42,201 nt of DNA from Clostridia bacterium (lineage in GTDB: Bacteria > Bacillota > Clostridia > Oscillospirales > Acutalibacteraceae): positions 1 through 42,201 of the forward strand of contig JAFQBE010000006.1 of NCBI GenBank assembly GCA_017416765.1, given 5' to 3'. Both the position numbers and the translations under genes were made by a program. This document shows positions 31,738 to 41,700 of this stretch, one piece after another (the first letter of the stretch is position 1; every line of letters begins with the position of its first letter). The notes beneath the pieces were generated by a model. The model searched no databases, had not been told where the DNA came from, and worked only from the letters and a program-made list of their open reading frames with translations.

Positions 31738-33770
31738 AAAAAGCGTTATCATTTATTCTCGCAGCGGCAATGCTGCTTGCTTTTGCCTCCTGTGACACAA
31801 AAGATGCCGATATGGTTGCCGAGCTTGGTTTGAATGCAGACACAAAAGCGGCAACGGAGCAGACGGTAAAGGTTAATTCTGCAATTTATTCCGTGCTTGA
31901 TTTTGAAGATAAAACTGAATATGAATTTGCTGCAAAAGGACTTATAGATGCGCCCGAAGAACTTGAACTCAAGGATGCTGACGGAAAAGTTATCTGGAGC
32001 CAGAAAGCATACAGCTTTGTGGACAATTATGAAAAATGTCCCGATACTGTAAATCCAAGTCTCTGGGAGAACACTAAAAACAACCACGCTTACGGTCTTT
32101 TTAAGGTTTGTGAAAAAATATATCAGGTCAGAGGCTATGATATGGCAAACCTTACTCTTATCAAAGGCGATACAGGATGGATAATTTTTGACCCTTTGAT
32201 GAGCGTTGAATGCACTCAGGCGGCAATGCAGCTTGTTGAAAAGAATCTCGGTAAACTTCCCGTTAAAGCTGTTATTGTTTCTCATCCCCATGTTGACCAT
32301 TATGGAGGAATCAAAGGTGTAATTAATGATGAACAGGTTGCCGACAGCAATCTTACTCTCGAAGAACAGCTTGCAAGCGGCTTTATCCCGGTTATTGTTC
32401 CCGAGCATTTTACTGAACACGCAGTGAGCGAAAATCTCTATGCAGGTAAAGGTATGGGAAGAAGAGCATCTTATCAGTACGGTGTTTTTCTTGAACAGTC
32501 GGAAACCGGTAAAATGGCAATGGGTATCGGAATGGGTCAGTCAACGGGAACAGTCGGCTTTATCAGACCGACATACGAAATCAGAAACACTGGTGAAGTT
32601 TACACAATTGATGGCGTCACAATGGAATTTCAAATGACTCCCGGAACTGAAGCTCCCGCAGAAATGAATATCTGGTTTCCAGAAATGAAAGCGCTTTGGG
32701 TTGCCGAAAACTGCACAGCAACTCTTCATAATCTTTATACATTAAGAGGCGCGCAGATTCGTGACGGAAATGCATGGGCTAAATATATAACCGAAGCAAT
32801 TGCTCTTTACGGCAATGATGTGCAGCTTACCTTTCAATCCCATAACTGGCCGCATTGGGGCAATGAATTCGTCAATGATTACCTTGCGGATACAGCAGCT
32901 GTTTACAAATTTATAAACGACATGACTCTCACTTACATAAATCAGGGCTATACCTCTGATGAAATTTCAAATATGATTCAATTGCCCGATGAACTTGCAA
33001 AGAATTGGTATACCCGTCAGTATTACGGCACGGTTGCCCACAATTCAAAAGCGGTTTACCAGAAATATATGGGCTGGTATGACGCAAACCCTGTCAATCT
33101 TAATCCTCTGAAGCCTTCTGAAAGTGCAAAGAAATGGGTAGAATATCTTGGAGATACGAATGAGGTTCTCCGTAAAGCAAAGGCTGATTTTGACAAGGGA
33201 GAATACCAATGGGTTGCGGAGGTTACGAACGTCCTTGTTTTTGCCGACCCCGAAAACAAAGCGGCAAGACTTCTATGTGCCGATGCACTCGAACAACTCG
33301 GATACCAAGCTGAATCAGGAGCATGGAGAAATGCTTATCTTTCCGCTGCACTTGAACTACGAAGCGGAAATGCCGCACAAAAGGGTGCAAATACAAAAAC
33401 AGACGGTAGTCTTATCAGAAACATGACTGCGGAAATGATATTTGACTACGCCGCCATTCTGTTGGATAAAGAAGCAATTTCAAAAGAAAACTTTAAAATA
33501 AACATCGTTCTTTCGGATACGCAGGAAAGAATTATGCTTCATTTCAACAACGGAGCATTGTTGCAGTACTCAAACACAAATTCGGATGACGCAGAGCTTA
33601 CCGTAACCTGTCCACAGAAGGCAGTTGCGCTTATCCTACAGAAAGATATGAATAAAATCAAAGCTTCTATGAAGCTGGAGGGCGATGCTTCAAAGCTTGA
33701 GCTCATCGTTAACAACCTCAATCAGTTTGATTCGGCAGGCAATGCCGAATTCAATATAGTTGAGCCTTAA
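31734..33770 (+). CDS. SdsA1/BDS1-type alkylsulfatase-like lipoprotein
   Basis: A 678-residue metallo-beta-lactamase-fold hydrolase. HPHVDH at residues 184-189 is the zinc motif. Further family marks are VPEHFTEHAVSENLYAGKGM followed by GRRASYQYG, the PGTEAPAEMNIWFP block, VAENCTATLHN and SHNWPHWG. These correspond to the SdsA1/BDS1/YjcS alkylsulfatase core. An alpha-helical dimerisation region follows (about 450-550), then an SCP2-like domain (about 555-678). The N-terminus MKKALSFILAAAMLLAFASC looks like a lipoprotein signal with Cys20 at the membrane, so the enzyme would be displayed outside. The start overlaps the cstA stop, giving coupled translation. Known relatives cleave primary or secondary alkyl sulfates; the natural substrate in this setting is unknown. 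Confidence 0.9.
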   Translation: MKKALSFILAAAMLLAFASCDTKDADMVAELGLNADTKAATEQTVKVNSAIYSVLDFEDKTEYEFAAKGLIDAPEELELKDADGKVIWSQKAYSFVDNYEKCPDTVNPSLWENTKNNHAYGLFKVCEKIYQVRGYDMANLTLIKGDTGWIIFDPLMSVECTQAAMQLVEKNLGKLPVKAVIVSHPHVDHYGGIKGVINDEQVADSNLTLEEQLASGFIPVIVPEHFTEHAVSENLYAGKGMGRRASYQYGVFLEQSETGKMAMGIGMGQSTGTVGFIRPTYEIRNTGEVYTIDGVTMEFQMTPGTEAPAEMNIWFPEMKALWVAENCTATLHNLYTLRGAQIRDGNAWAKYITEAIALYGNDVQLTFQSHNWPHWGNEFVNDYLADTAAVYKFINDMTLTYINQGYTSDEISNMIQLPDELAKNWYTRQYYGTVAHNSKAVYQKYMGWYDANPVNLNPLKPSESAKKWVEYLGDTNEVLRKAKADFDKGEYQWVAEVTNVLVFADPENKAARLLCADALEQLGYQAESGAWRNAYLSAALELRSGNAAQKGANTKTDGSLIRNMTAEMIFDYAAILLDKEAISKENFKINIVLSDTQERIMLHFNNGALLQYSNTNSDDAELTVTCPQKAVALILQKDMNKIKASMKLEGDASKLELIVNNLNQFDSAGNAEFNIVEP

Positions 33771-33900
33771 TTTAGTTTCTTTAATTTTACCACAGAGATT
33801 TTTTCATTGTTCTTTTTTAAAGGATCTATTCATTAATTCATGGCTTTTTATGTAATATACGTTCCGAACAAATAAGAATTTCTAAGAAGGGTGACAAACT

Positions 33901-34962
33901 GTGTTCAAAAAAAGTATAGTTTTTTTACTTGTTTTAACTATGTTGCTTGGCTTGCCGTCAGTCGCATATGCCGAAGAATGTGTTCCCGAAAAGGAAGGTT
34001 ATGTGCTTGATTTCAGCACCGAATTTAATGATGGTAATTTAAATACAGAGTATTGGTTACCGCAGTATCTACCTCATTGTACTTCTAATATAGCTGGGTC
34101 CGCTGCAAGGTATAAAGTAGAGAACGGTTATCTGAATCTGTATATTACAAAAGATTCTCCTGATTATTTCGGCGGTCGGCCCGGTTCGGCAGATCCCGAT
34201 AATCTTTTATGGATAGCCAACGGTATTCAGACATGGGAAAAGAATCATCTGCATCCAGGTGGTAGTCAGCAGGTAGAAGTTGAGCCTTATGAAGGATACG
34301 CAACACAGTATGGCTATTTTGAAATACGGATGAAAATGCCTGATACCGGTGGTGGCGGATACGCTTCATGGTGGCTTATAGGCACTCAGGATGATGCAGC
34401 TCCTGACGGAACAGGTTCTGCTCAGAATGCCGAAATAGATGTCTTTGAAACCTTTTTTAAATCCCCGGGAGTGTTTGAACCTAAAGTCCATGCTTGGGAT
34501 GATCCAAATCTTGACGAATGGGCAAGCAGGGTCGAATTGGATGGCGACCCAAGTGACTATGTTAATGAATTTCACACTTATGCTATGGACTGGAGACCCG
34601 AAGGAATAACATTTTATGTTGACGGAAAAGAAGTGGCGCAGACGAGGGAATCACCGCAATACAGAATGTGCATGATTTTGTCTATGTATATAAACTCTGA
34701 TTTCAGCGGTTGGGATGAGCCCGAAAATAATTATCCCATAGAATGGCTGATTGATTATGTACGTGTCTATAAAGATAAAAACGGTTATGATGAGAGCAAC
34801 CGCCTTACTGAGTTTGAGCGTTTTATAAAAGATATGTACGACTCACTGACTGTATTCGGACAGCGTATTTTATCATTTTTTCAACACCTCTGTATGAAGT
34901 GTCGTCAGTTCATTGAGCATTTATTCAGTATTATTCCTGTTTTGTATACAGAACAACAATAA
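33901..34962 (+). CDS. Secreted GH16 endo-glycanase
   Basis: A 353-residue exported enzyme starting at GTG 33901 behind AAGGGTGA. The signal peptide covers about residues 1-23. The glycoside hydrolase family 16 domain (about 30-300) carries the E-I-D-V-F-E catalytic motif with nucleophile Glu178, Asp180 and acid/base Glu183. Other family marks are GYFEIRMKMPD, ASWWLIG, HTYAMDWRPEGITFYVDG and WLIDYVRVYKD. GH16 enzymes cut beta-glucans or sulfated and neutral galactans; the subfamily is not clear from reading. The final 50 residues form an amphipathic, cysteine-containing helix (IKDMYDSLTVFGQRIL onward) that may hold it at the surface. It lies close to sulfatases, which would suit a sulfated polysaccharide, but that link is conjecture. 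Confidence 0.9.
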   Translation: MFKKSIVFLLVLTMLLGLPSVAYAEECVPEKEGYVLDFSTEFNDGNLNTEYWLPQYLPHCTSNIAGSAARYKVENGYLNLYITKDSPDYFGGRPGSADPDNLLWIANGIQTWEKNHLHPGGSQQVEVEPYEGYATQYGYFEIRMKMPDTGGGGYASWWLIGTQDDAAPDGTGSAQNAEIDVFETFFKSPGVFEPKVHAWDDPNLDEWASRVELDGDPSDYVNEFHTYAMDWRPEGITFYVDGKEVAQTRESPQYRMCMILSMYINSDFSGWDEPENNYPIEWLIDYVRVYKDKNGYDESNRLTEFERFIKDMYDSLTVFGQRILSFFQHLCMKCRQFIEHLFSIIPVLYTEQQ

Positions 34963-35015
34963 ATATCTGTGGAACATCAATCGTCAATGTAGCGAAGAAT
35001 TTTTTAAAAAACATA

Positions 35016-35066
35016 TTGACATTTATTTGCACTCGTGCTAAATTATGTATAGTACGAGTGCGAATA
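35016..35066 (+). promoter_or_regulatory. Promoter with embedded palindromic operator, copy 2
   Basis: Same layout as copy 1: TTGACA (35016-35021) and arms 35024-35036 and 35054-35066. The left arm reads TATTTGCACTCGT, so one C of the perfect palindrome has become T; the right arm is unchanged. Confidence 0.82.
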
Positions 35067-35086
35067 TTGCTTTTGGAGGAGGTACT

Positions 35087-35749
35087 ATGGCTAAGAAAGA
35101 ATCAACAAAAGATAAAATAATCCGAGTTTCAACCCGAATGTTTCTTGATTACGGATATTCGGCATCAAGCGTAAAAATGGTCTGCGATGAACTTGGAATA
35201 AGCAAGGGCAACTACACGTTTTATTTTCATTCAAAGGACGATGTTCTTGCGGTGCTTACAGATTTGCTGTGCAAATATCAGTGGAAGATGATAAAGGAAG
35301 AAGCAGATGACGGAATAAGTTCGCTGCTTGCTCTTTGTTTTGAACTGATGACAATGGCGGCAGCTTGCGAAGAAAGCGAGGTTGCGAAGGACTTTTTTAT
35401 TTCGACCTATCAAAGCCCGAAATGCCTTGAGATTATCCACAACAATGACACCGCCCGTGCAAAAGAGGTTTTTGCGGAGTATTGTCCCGATTGGACAGAC
35501 GAGCAGTTCAGAGAAGCGGAAATTCTTGTTGCAGGCATTGAACACGCAACTCTGAATGCCATTGATAAAACCGTGCCGCTTGAAACACGTATTTCGGGAG
35601 CATTGAATACTATTATGTCAATTTACAATGTACCCGAAGAAATCCGAAATATAAAAATTGATAAGGTTCTTGCAATGGATTACCGTTCAATCGGCAAACA
35701 CATTTTCAACGAGTTTAAGGAATATGTTGAAAAAGCGAATACATTTTAA
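35087..35749 (+). CDS. TetR-family regulator, copy 2
   Basis: A 220-residue near-twin of the regulator at 26557-27219. The DNA-binding helix-turn-helix is identical. The seven replacements I count are spread over the rest of the protein, with four or five in the last 35 residues. GGAGG precedes ATG 35087. It stands 42 bases before a giant surface-protein gene. Identical recognition helices and nearly identical operators imply that each copy can act at both promoters, so the two transcription units would respond together. Retention of an open frame and mostly conservative changes suggest that both copies are functional. Confidence 0.86.
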   Translation: MAKKESTKDKIIRVSTRMFLDYGYSASSVKMVCDELGISKGNYTFYFHSKDDVLAVLTDLLCKYQWKMIKEEADDGISSLLALCFELMTMAAACEESEVAKDFFISTYQSPKCLEIIHNNDTARAKEVFAEYCPDWTDEQFREAEILVAGIEHATLNAIDKTVPLETRISGALNTIMSIYNVPEEIRNIKIDKVLAMDYRSIGKHIFNEFKEYVEKANTF

Positions 35750-35791
35750 TTACATTTATAATTTGTATTCACATACAAAGGAGGAAACCCT

Positions 35792-38700
35792 ATGAAAAAA
35801 ATAAACAAACTCATAAGCATTTTAATCGCTGTTGCAATGCTTTTGTCAATGACGCCGATTTCGGCGTTTGCGGCATCAGTAGTAGCAAGCGGTAAATTCG
35901 GCGCAAGCGGCAGCAATCTCACCTGGTCGCTTGACAGTGACGGTGTGCTTACCGTAAGCGGCAGCGGTGCAATGGAAGATTTTGCCAACGGCGCAAGTAT
36001 GCCATGGTACAGCAAAAGGGCTAATATTAAAACGGTTGTTATTGAATCCGGTGTTACAAACATTGGCAAGAATGCTTTTACCGGTTTTACCGCTATTTCT
36101 ACTGCAACGATTTCGGACACAGTAACAAGTATTGGAGATAAAGCATTCTCTAACTCCTCTCTTGCAAACTTTGAGTTTTCCGATGGCGGCAATCTTAAAA
36201 CAATCGGAACCTCGGCGTTCAACAGTACAAGAATTAAAAGCATGGTTATTCCCGACGGCGTTACAACGCTTGGTTCATATATTTTCGGCTACGGTCCTAT
36301 TAAAAGCGTTACAATTCCTGCAAGTGTAACATCTGTCGGAAACTATGTCTTCGAGGAAACTTCCAGTTTGAGCGAAGTTATTTTTCTCGGCAATAAAGAG
36401 CCTGAAACTATAGGCAATACAGTATTTCTGGGTTGTTCCTCGTTAGCTTATGTATCTGTTCCCGCAGATTATGAAGGCGATGATTTCAGTAATCTGAAGG
36501 TAGCAAAGGCTGTATCCTCTGTAGCAGAGGTGAACGGTCAGGGCTTCGCAACTCTGGCAGATGCGATTTCAGCTGCACAGAGCATCAACGGCGCCGAGCT
36601 CAAGCTTCTGTCTCATATTTCCATTGACTCAGGTATCACGATTGAAAGCGGCAATTTTACCATTGACCTTAACGGTAAAGAACTGTTCTCAAACGGTTAT
36701 TTTCTTTTACGCATTGACGGTGCGGATGTAATTATCGTTGATAGTGCAGGTGGCGGTATTTTTAACGCAACTAACGATCAGGGCAACATAGTGCTTGAGG
36801 TGTTGAGCGGAAGTGCAAACATTTCAGGCGGTACGTTTAATTCCGCCAGCTATCCCGCAACCGTTAGAGGCGGCACACTAAAGTTGACAGGTAAAGACTT
36901 TGTTTTGAACGGCAACTGGCGTATCGGTTGGTATGGCGGAAACATTGACCTTTCAGCTTGCACAGCTGATGAGGTTCTTATTCAGGCTTGTGCTGACGGA
37001 TTACAGGCAAGTGCAATCACATTGCCCGACGGATGGGGTTTGTTCAAAAACAACGGAACACCCTGCACCGATTTTGTAAAAAACGATATTTACGTAGCCA
37101 AGGCAGGCTTTAAAGTAACAGCTTCTGTCAACCCCGCTGAAGGCGGAACGGTAGAAGGAGCAGGCACATATAGCTCTGGTGCAACAGTTAATCTCTCTGC
37201 AACGGCAGCCAACGGTTACAGGTTTATTAATTGGATAGAAAACGGTGAGGAAGTAAGCACAAGTGCAGTCTATACTTTCACAGCTTCTAAAAATCGTGAG
37301 CTTACTGCAAACTTTGAAATTGTTCCTCACACCCACTCATTCACATACTCTGCAGGGGGTGGCAGAATAGTTGCAACCTGTGTTGCAGGTGACTGTCCGC
37401 TTGAAAACGGCATTGGCGGCATGCTCACAATCTCCGCACCCGCTGACCTTTATGTTGACGGCGAAACAGCCAAGGAAGCAGTTATTGACAATCAGCTTGT
37501 TGAAGCGGTTGATTACACCGTTACATATTCAACCGCAGACGGCACTGCACCCAAAACCGCAGGCACTTACACCGCAAGCGTAACTCTTGGCGGTGCAACG
37601 GCAACGGTTGAGTTCACTCTGCTCAACTATGCCGCAAAGGTAACTGATAAAGACGGCAACGAGCTTGAAGGCTCACCCTATAAGACTTTTGCAGCTGCAG
37701 TTAGAGCGGCAGAGAAAAGCGAAGGCAGCACAGTAACTCTGCTTGATGATATTGCACTTTCGTCAACGCAGTATGTTTATTCCAGCACGTTCACTCTTGA
37801 CCTTAACGGCAAAACTCTTCTTAATGAAACTGCAGCAGCTATAAGCATTGAATCTGATGCGGACGTAACAATCAAGGACAGCGATGAAGGCGGCATAATA
37901 GAATCCAAAACGCAGAGTTCTGAAACTATCTATAATTACGGAACTCTAACCGTCGAATCCGGTATCATCAAGGGCGACGGCGGTATTGATAACCGCGGTA
38001 CACTTAATTTCAAAAACGGCAAAATTGAAGCCGACAAGTCTCATGCGATTATAAATTTCGGCACAGCCTATATTTATAACGGTATTCTTGAATCTTCGGG
38101 TAATAATGCAATAAGAAGCAATCCAGATGCAACCATCTATGTTTACGGCGGAGAGTTCAGCGGTTCTGCCGGCATAGTCAACCACGGCACAGCCTTTATT
38201 GAAGGCGGCGAATTCACGGGTAAGTCCTATGCAGCACTTAATCTGCTCGGCGGTACGGTTGAGGTAACCGGCGGCAGCTTCACGGGAACAGACTTTGCAA
38301 GCGGTTATTACAGCGGCACACCCTACGGAGAATATACCGTTTATTGTAACGAAGGTGCAACCCTCACCCTTAAGAGCGGCGAATTCCCGAACGGCTTTGT
38401 TGTTGCTAACACATCCGCAAACGCAATCCTCGCAGAGGATTATTACTACAAAGATGTCGACGGTAAGCTTATTGATGTTGCAGATGATGCAAATATCATT
38501 AACGGCTATGTAAAGGTAAGCAAGGGCGCTGACCTCTCAGATGCGGTTATCACCGTTGACAAAACAGAATTTGTTTATAACGGTCAACATCAAGCACCTG
38601 CCGTTACCGTAACAATCGGCGGAAAGACACTCAAAGAAAATGTGGATTATGCTGTAAATGCTCGAAGATGGGAAAACGGTGTTCCAGTTCAGTGGTTCTA

Positions 38701-41700
38701 TTACGTAGATGCAGGTGTTTATACTTCAGTTATTGACGGTTTGGGCGATTACACAGGTAAGGTTGAAAAAGAATTTGTAATCAAGCCCGCAACTGTTGAC
38801 ATCATCTGGGAAGGCGACGAATTCTATTACACAGGCAACCCCCACAAAGTAGCCGCAAAATATATTGACATTGACGGCAACGAAAGTAATGAATTTGAAC
38901 TTATAAACTACGTTAACACAAATGTTGGTGTTTACACCGCAACGGCGATTTTTGCCGACAACAACTACTCTGCAACCGAAGCAGCGATTAACCACACCTA
39001 TGAAATTAAGTGGTATGACGGCGCACCCGATGCAGAAATCGGTGGAATAAAGGGCGAAAACGGCTGGTATATAAGACCTGTTATCGTAACCGCACCGGAC
39101 GGATATGTGATAGACACACTCGTTGACGGCACCTACGGTAACACAATAACCTTTGTTGAAAATGAAGAAAATGCTGTTTTCTATATGAAGGAAATCGCTA
39201 CAGGCTACATCGCAAAGGTTGAACTTGGCGAAATCAAGGTTGATCTTAACGACCCGACAGCAGAAATTACCGTAGGCGAGAACAAGTGGAATTCTTTCCT
39301 CAACACTATTACCTTCGGCAAATTCTTCAAGCAAACACAGTCGGTCACAATTGCCGCATCAGACCAAACAAGCGGTGTTGCAAAGATTGAGTACTTTATA
39401 GCAACCGAAGAAATCACCGATTTTGAAAACATTGAATGGATTGAATACACCGGAAAATTCGACATTGAGCCAAACTCAAAGAACATAATCTATGCAAAGG
39501 CAACCGATCAAGCAGGCAGAACAATTATTATAAATTCCGACGGTATCGTTGTTTACAGCGTTTCACAGGTAACTACAGCCGATACTCTGATATATACTCT
39601 TACAACTATTGAAGATGTTGAGTATTCCGTTGATTTCAAGGGCAACACCGTTGATTATGTCAGGATCAATAACGATGAACTCAGTACTGATGAATACGAA
39701 GCAACTGAAAAAAGCGTAATAATCAAAGGTGAATACATTGAAAACCTTGCAGCCGATGCTGTTTATGAAATCGTAATAGGTATCGATCCTATGGGCGAGA
39801 ACTTTGCCGTTGGCGATGCTCCTGCCGAAATGAAGGCATATCTTGCAGTAGAAAAGATTACGGGCAGCGTAATGATCACAAACGATATCAGCAAGGTTTA
39901 TGATGGCACTCCTGTCGAAGCTCCGCAGTATGAAACAATCGGTACAGGCGAAGTAACAATAAAATATACAAGTGCAATCGGCGAACCTCAGTATACGGAT
40001 GTTGTTCCTACACAGGCCGGAACATATTTTGTTTTGGTTGAAATTGCAGAAACAAACAAATCAACTTATGATTTCGGTGTTGCCGAATTCACAATTGCAA
40101 AGGCAGATTCTGCAATTACTGCCGCGCCTACACCTAACACTCTCACATATAACGGCGAAGCACATAATCTTATTTCCGCAGGCGAAGCGATGTACGGAAC
40201 AATGGTTTACAGCCTTGACGGTACAAAATATTCCGAAACAATTCCCCAAGGCACGGATGCAGGCGATTACACCGTGTATTATAAAGTCGCCGGTGATTCA
40301 AATCATAATGACACTGTGGCTGAAACTGTTACAGTAACAATCGACAAAAAGCTCGTTTCAGTTTCCGCAACAGTTCCCGACAGAATCTACGGTGAACATT
40401 ACGAAGTTGATACATCAAAGGTTGTTGTTACTTTTGACGGAATTGTTGAAGGTGATGATGTAGGCTATGTTGTAACCGATGCAACTTATTATATGCATAC
40501 TGTTACAGATAATGCTCCCGTTCAAGTCGTTTACAATGTGAACGGGGCAGATGCAGGCAATTATCAGTTCCCCGAATTCGGTGACCGGATTGCTCCCAAC
40601 TTCGGTGTTGAGGCAACGGGCAGAGTTCTTCCGAGAGATATTGCAAACGCAGAAATTACTCTCGGCGATGCTCTTGTTTACAATGGTACAGAGCAGACAC
40701 AGACAGTTGCAGCCGTAACCGTTGGCGGTCTTGAAGTAACATATACCGTAAGCGGCAACAAAGCAACAAACGTCGGTGTTTACGAACTCACAATCACAGG
40801 TAACGGCAACTTTGCAGGCGAAACAACCGCTCTTTATGAAATTGCTCCCGATACAACAGGCGTTGATGTTCTCAATGTTGATAACGTCAAATCAAGCGAT
40901 AAAGAAGCAATCGAAGCAGTTGCACAGCAGATTGAAAATGCGGTAACAGACCTTGCAGACGATGAAAAGAAAGCCGAATACAAGGCAATCACCGATAAGT
41001 GCGATGAACTTCTTTCAAAAATCAATGATACCGTAAATGAAATCGAAAGAATTGATGAAGCTGTAAACGGCTACGATAAGGAAACAGTAACATCAGCTGA
41101 TATTCCCGAACTCGGCAAGCTTATTGACGACATTAAGGCTCTCACCGACGGCGATAATCTTACCGAAGATGAAAGAGCGACTCTTGAAGAAGCAGACAAG
41201 GCAATAGACGAGCTCCTTGAAAAACTCGCAGAGGTTGCAGAGGAAATCAAGAAGGTTGATGAAGCCGTTAAGTCCTATGACGAAGAAACAGTCAAGTCAA
41301 CCGACAGTGAAGACCTTGCACAGCTCAAAGACGATGTTCAGGCTCTTATCGACAGCGGTAACACAACCGAAAACGAAAAGACCGCTCTTGGTGAAATAAT
41401 TGAAAAGGTTGAAGGTCTTGAAGATAAGATTGAAGAAATCGAAACACAGCTTGAAAGAATCGCAGGTATCGAAAACGTCTACAACCCCGAAACCGTAACA
41501 AGCGATGATAAGGCAGCTATCAAAGAAGCTATTACTGAAATCGAAGCTGTAAATCCCGATAATCTCACCGACGAGCAGAAGGAAGAATATAAAGAAATCA
41601 AGATAGGCTTAGAAGCTCTCCTTGACAAAATTTCAGCGGCTACGCTTCAGGTTGATGCAGTAGGCGAGGTGCTCGCAGCATTTGATGCTGACCGTGTAAC

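Larger units (their letters stand above)
35000..35875 (+). repeat. Direct repeat copy 2: operator, TetR gene and signal-peptide codons
   Basis: Second copy of the cassette at 26470-27343, in the same orientation. Most differences are isolated substitutions, many silent. It ends at the Ala-Ala of the signal-peptidase site in the next gene. Confidence 0.9.

Noticed and set aside
33771-33900. Promoter for the GH16 gene
   Set aside because: A TAATAT near 33852 lacks a convincing -35; possible but not supported enough to list.
26470-35875. Composite transposon bounded by the direct repeats
   Set aside because: No transposase inside, no terminal inverted repeats, and the repeats contain a functional regulator gene; a duplication fits better.
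38726-39334. Long minus-strand open frame within the giant surface gene
   Set aside because: Antisense to clear Ig/MBG-type coding sequence, no start signal; codon-bias shadow.
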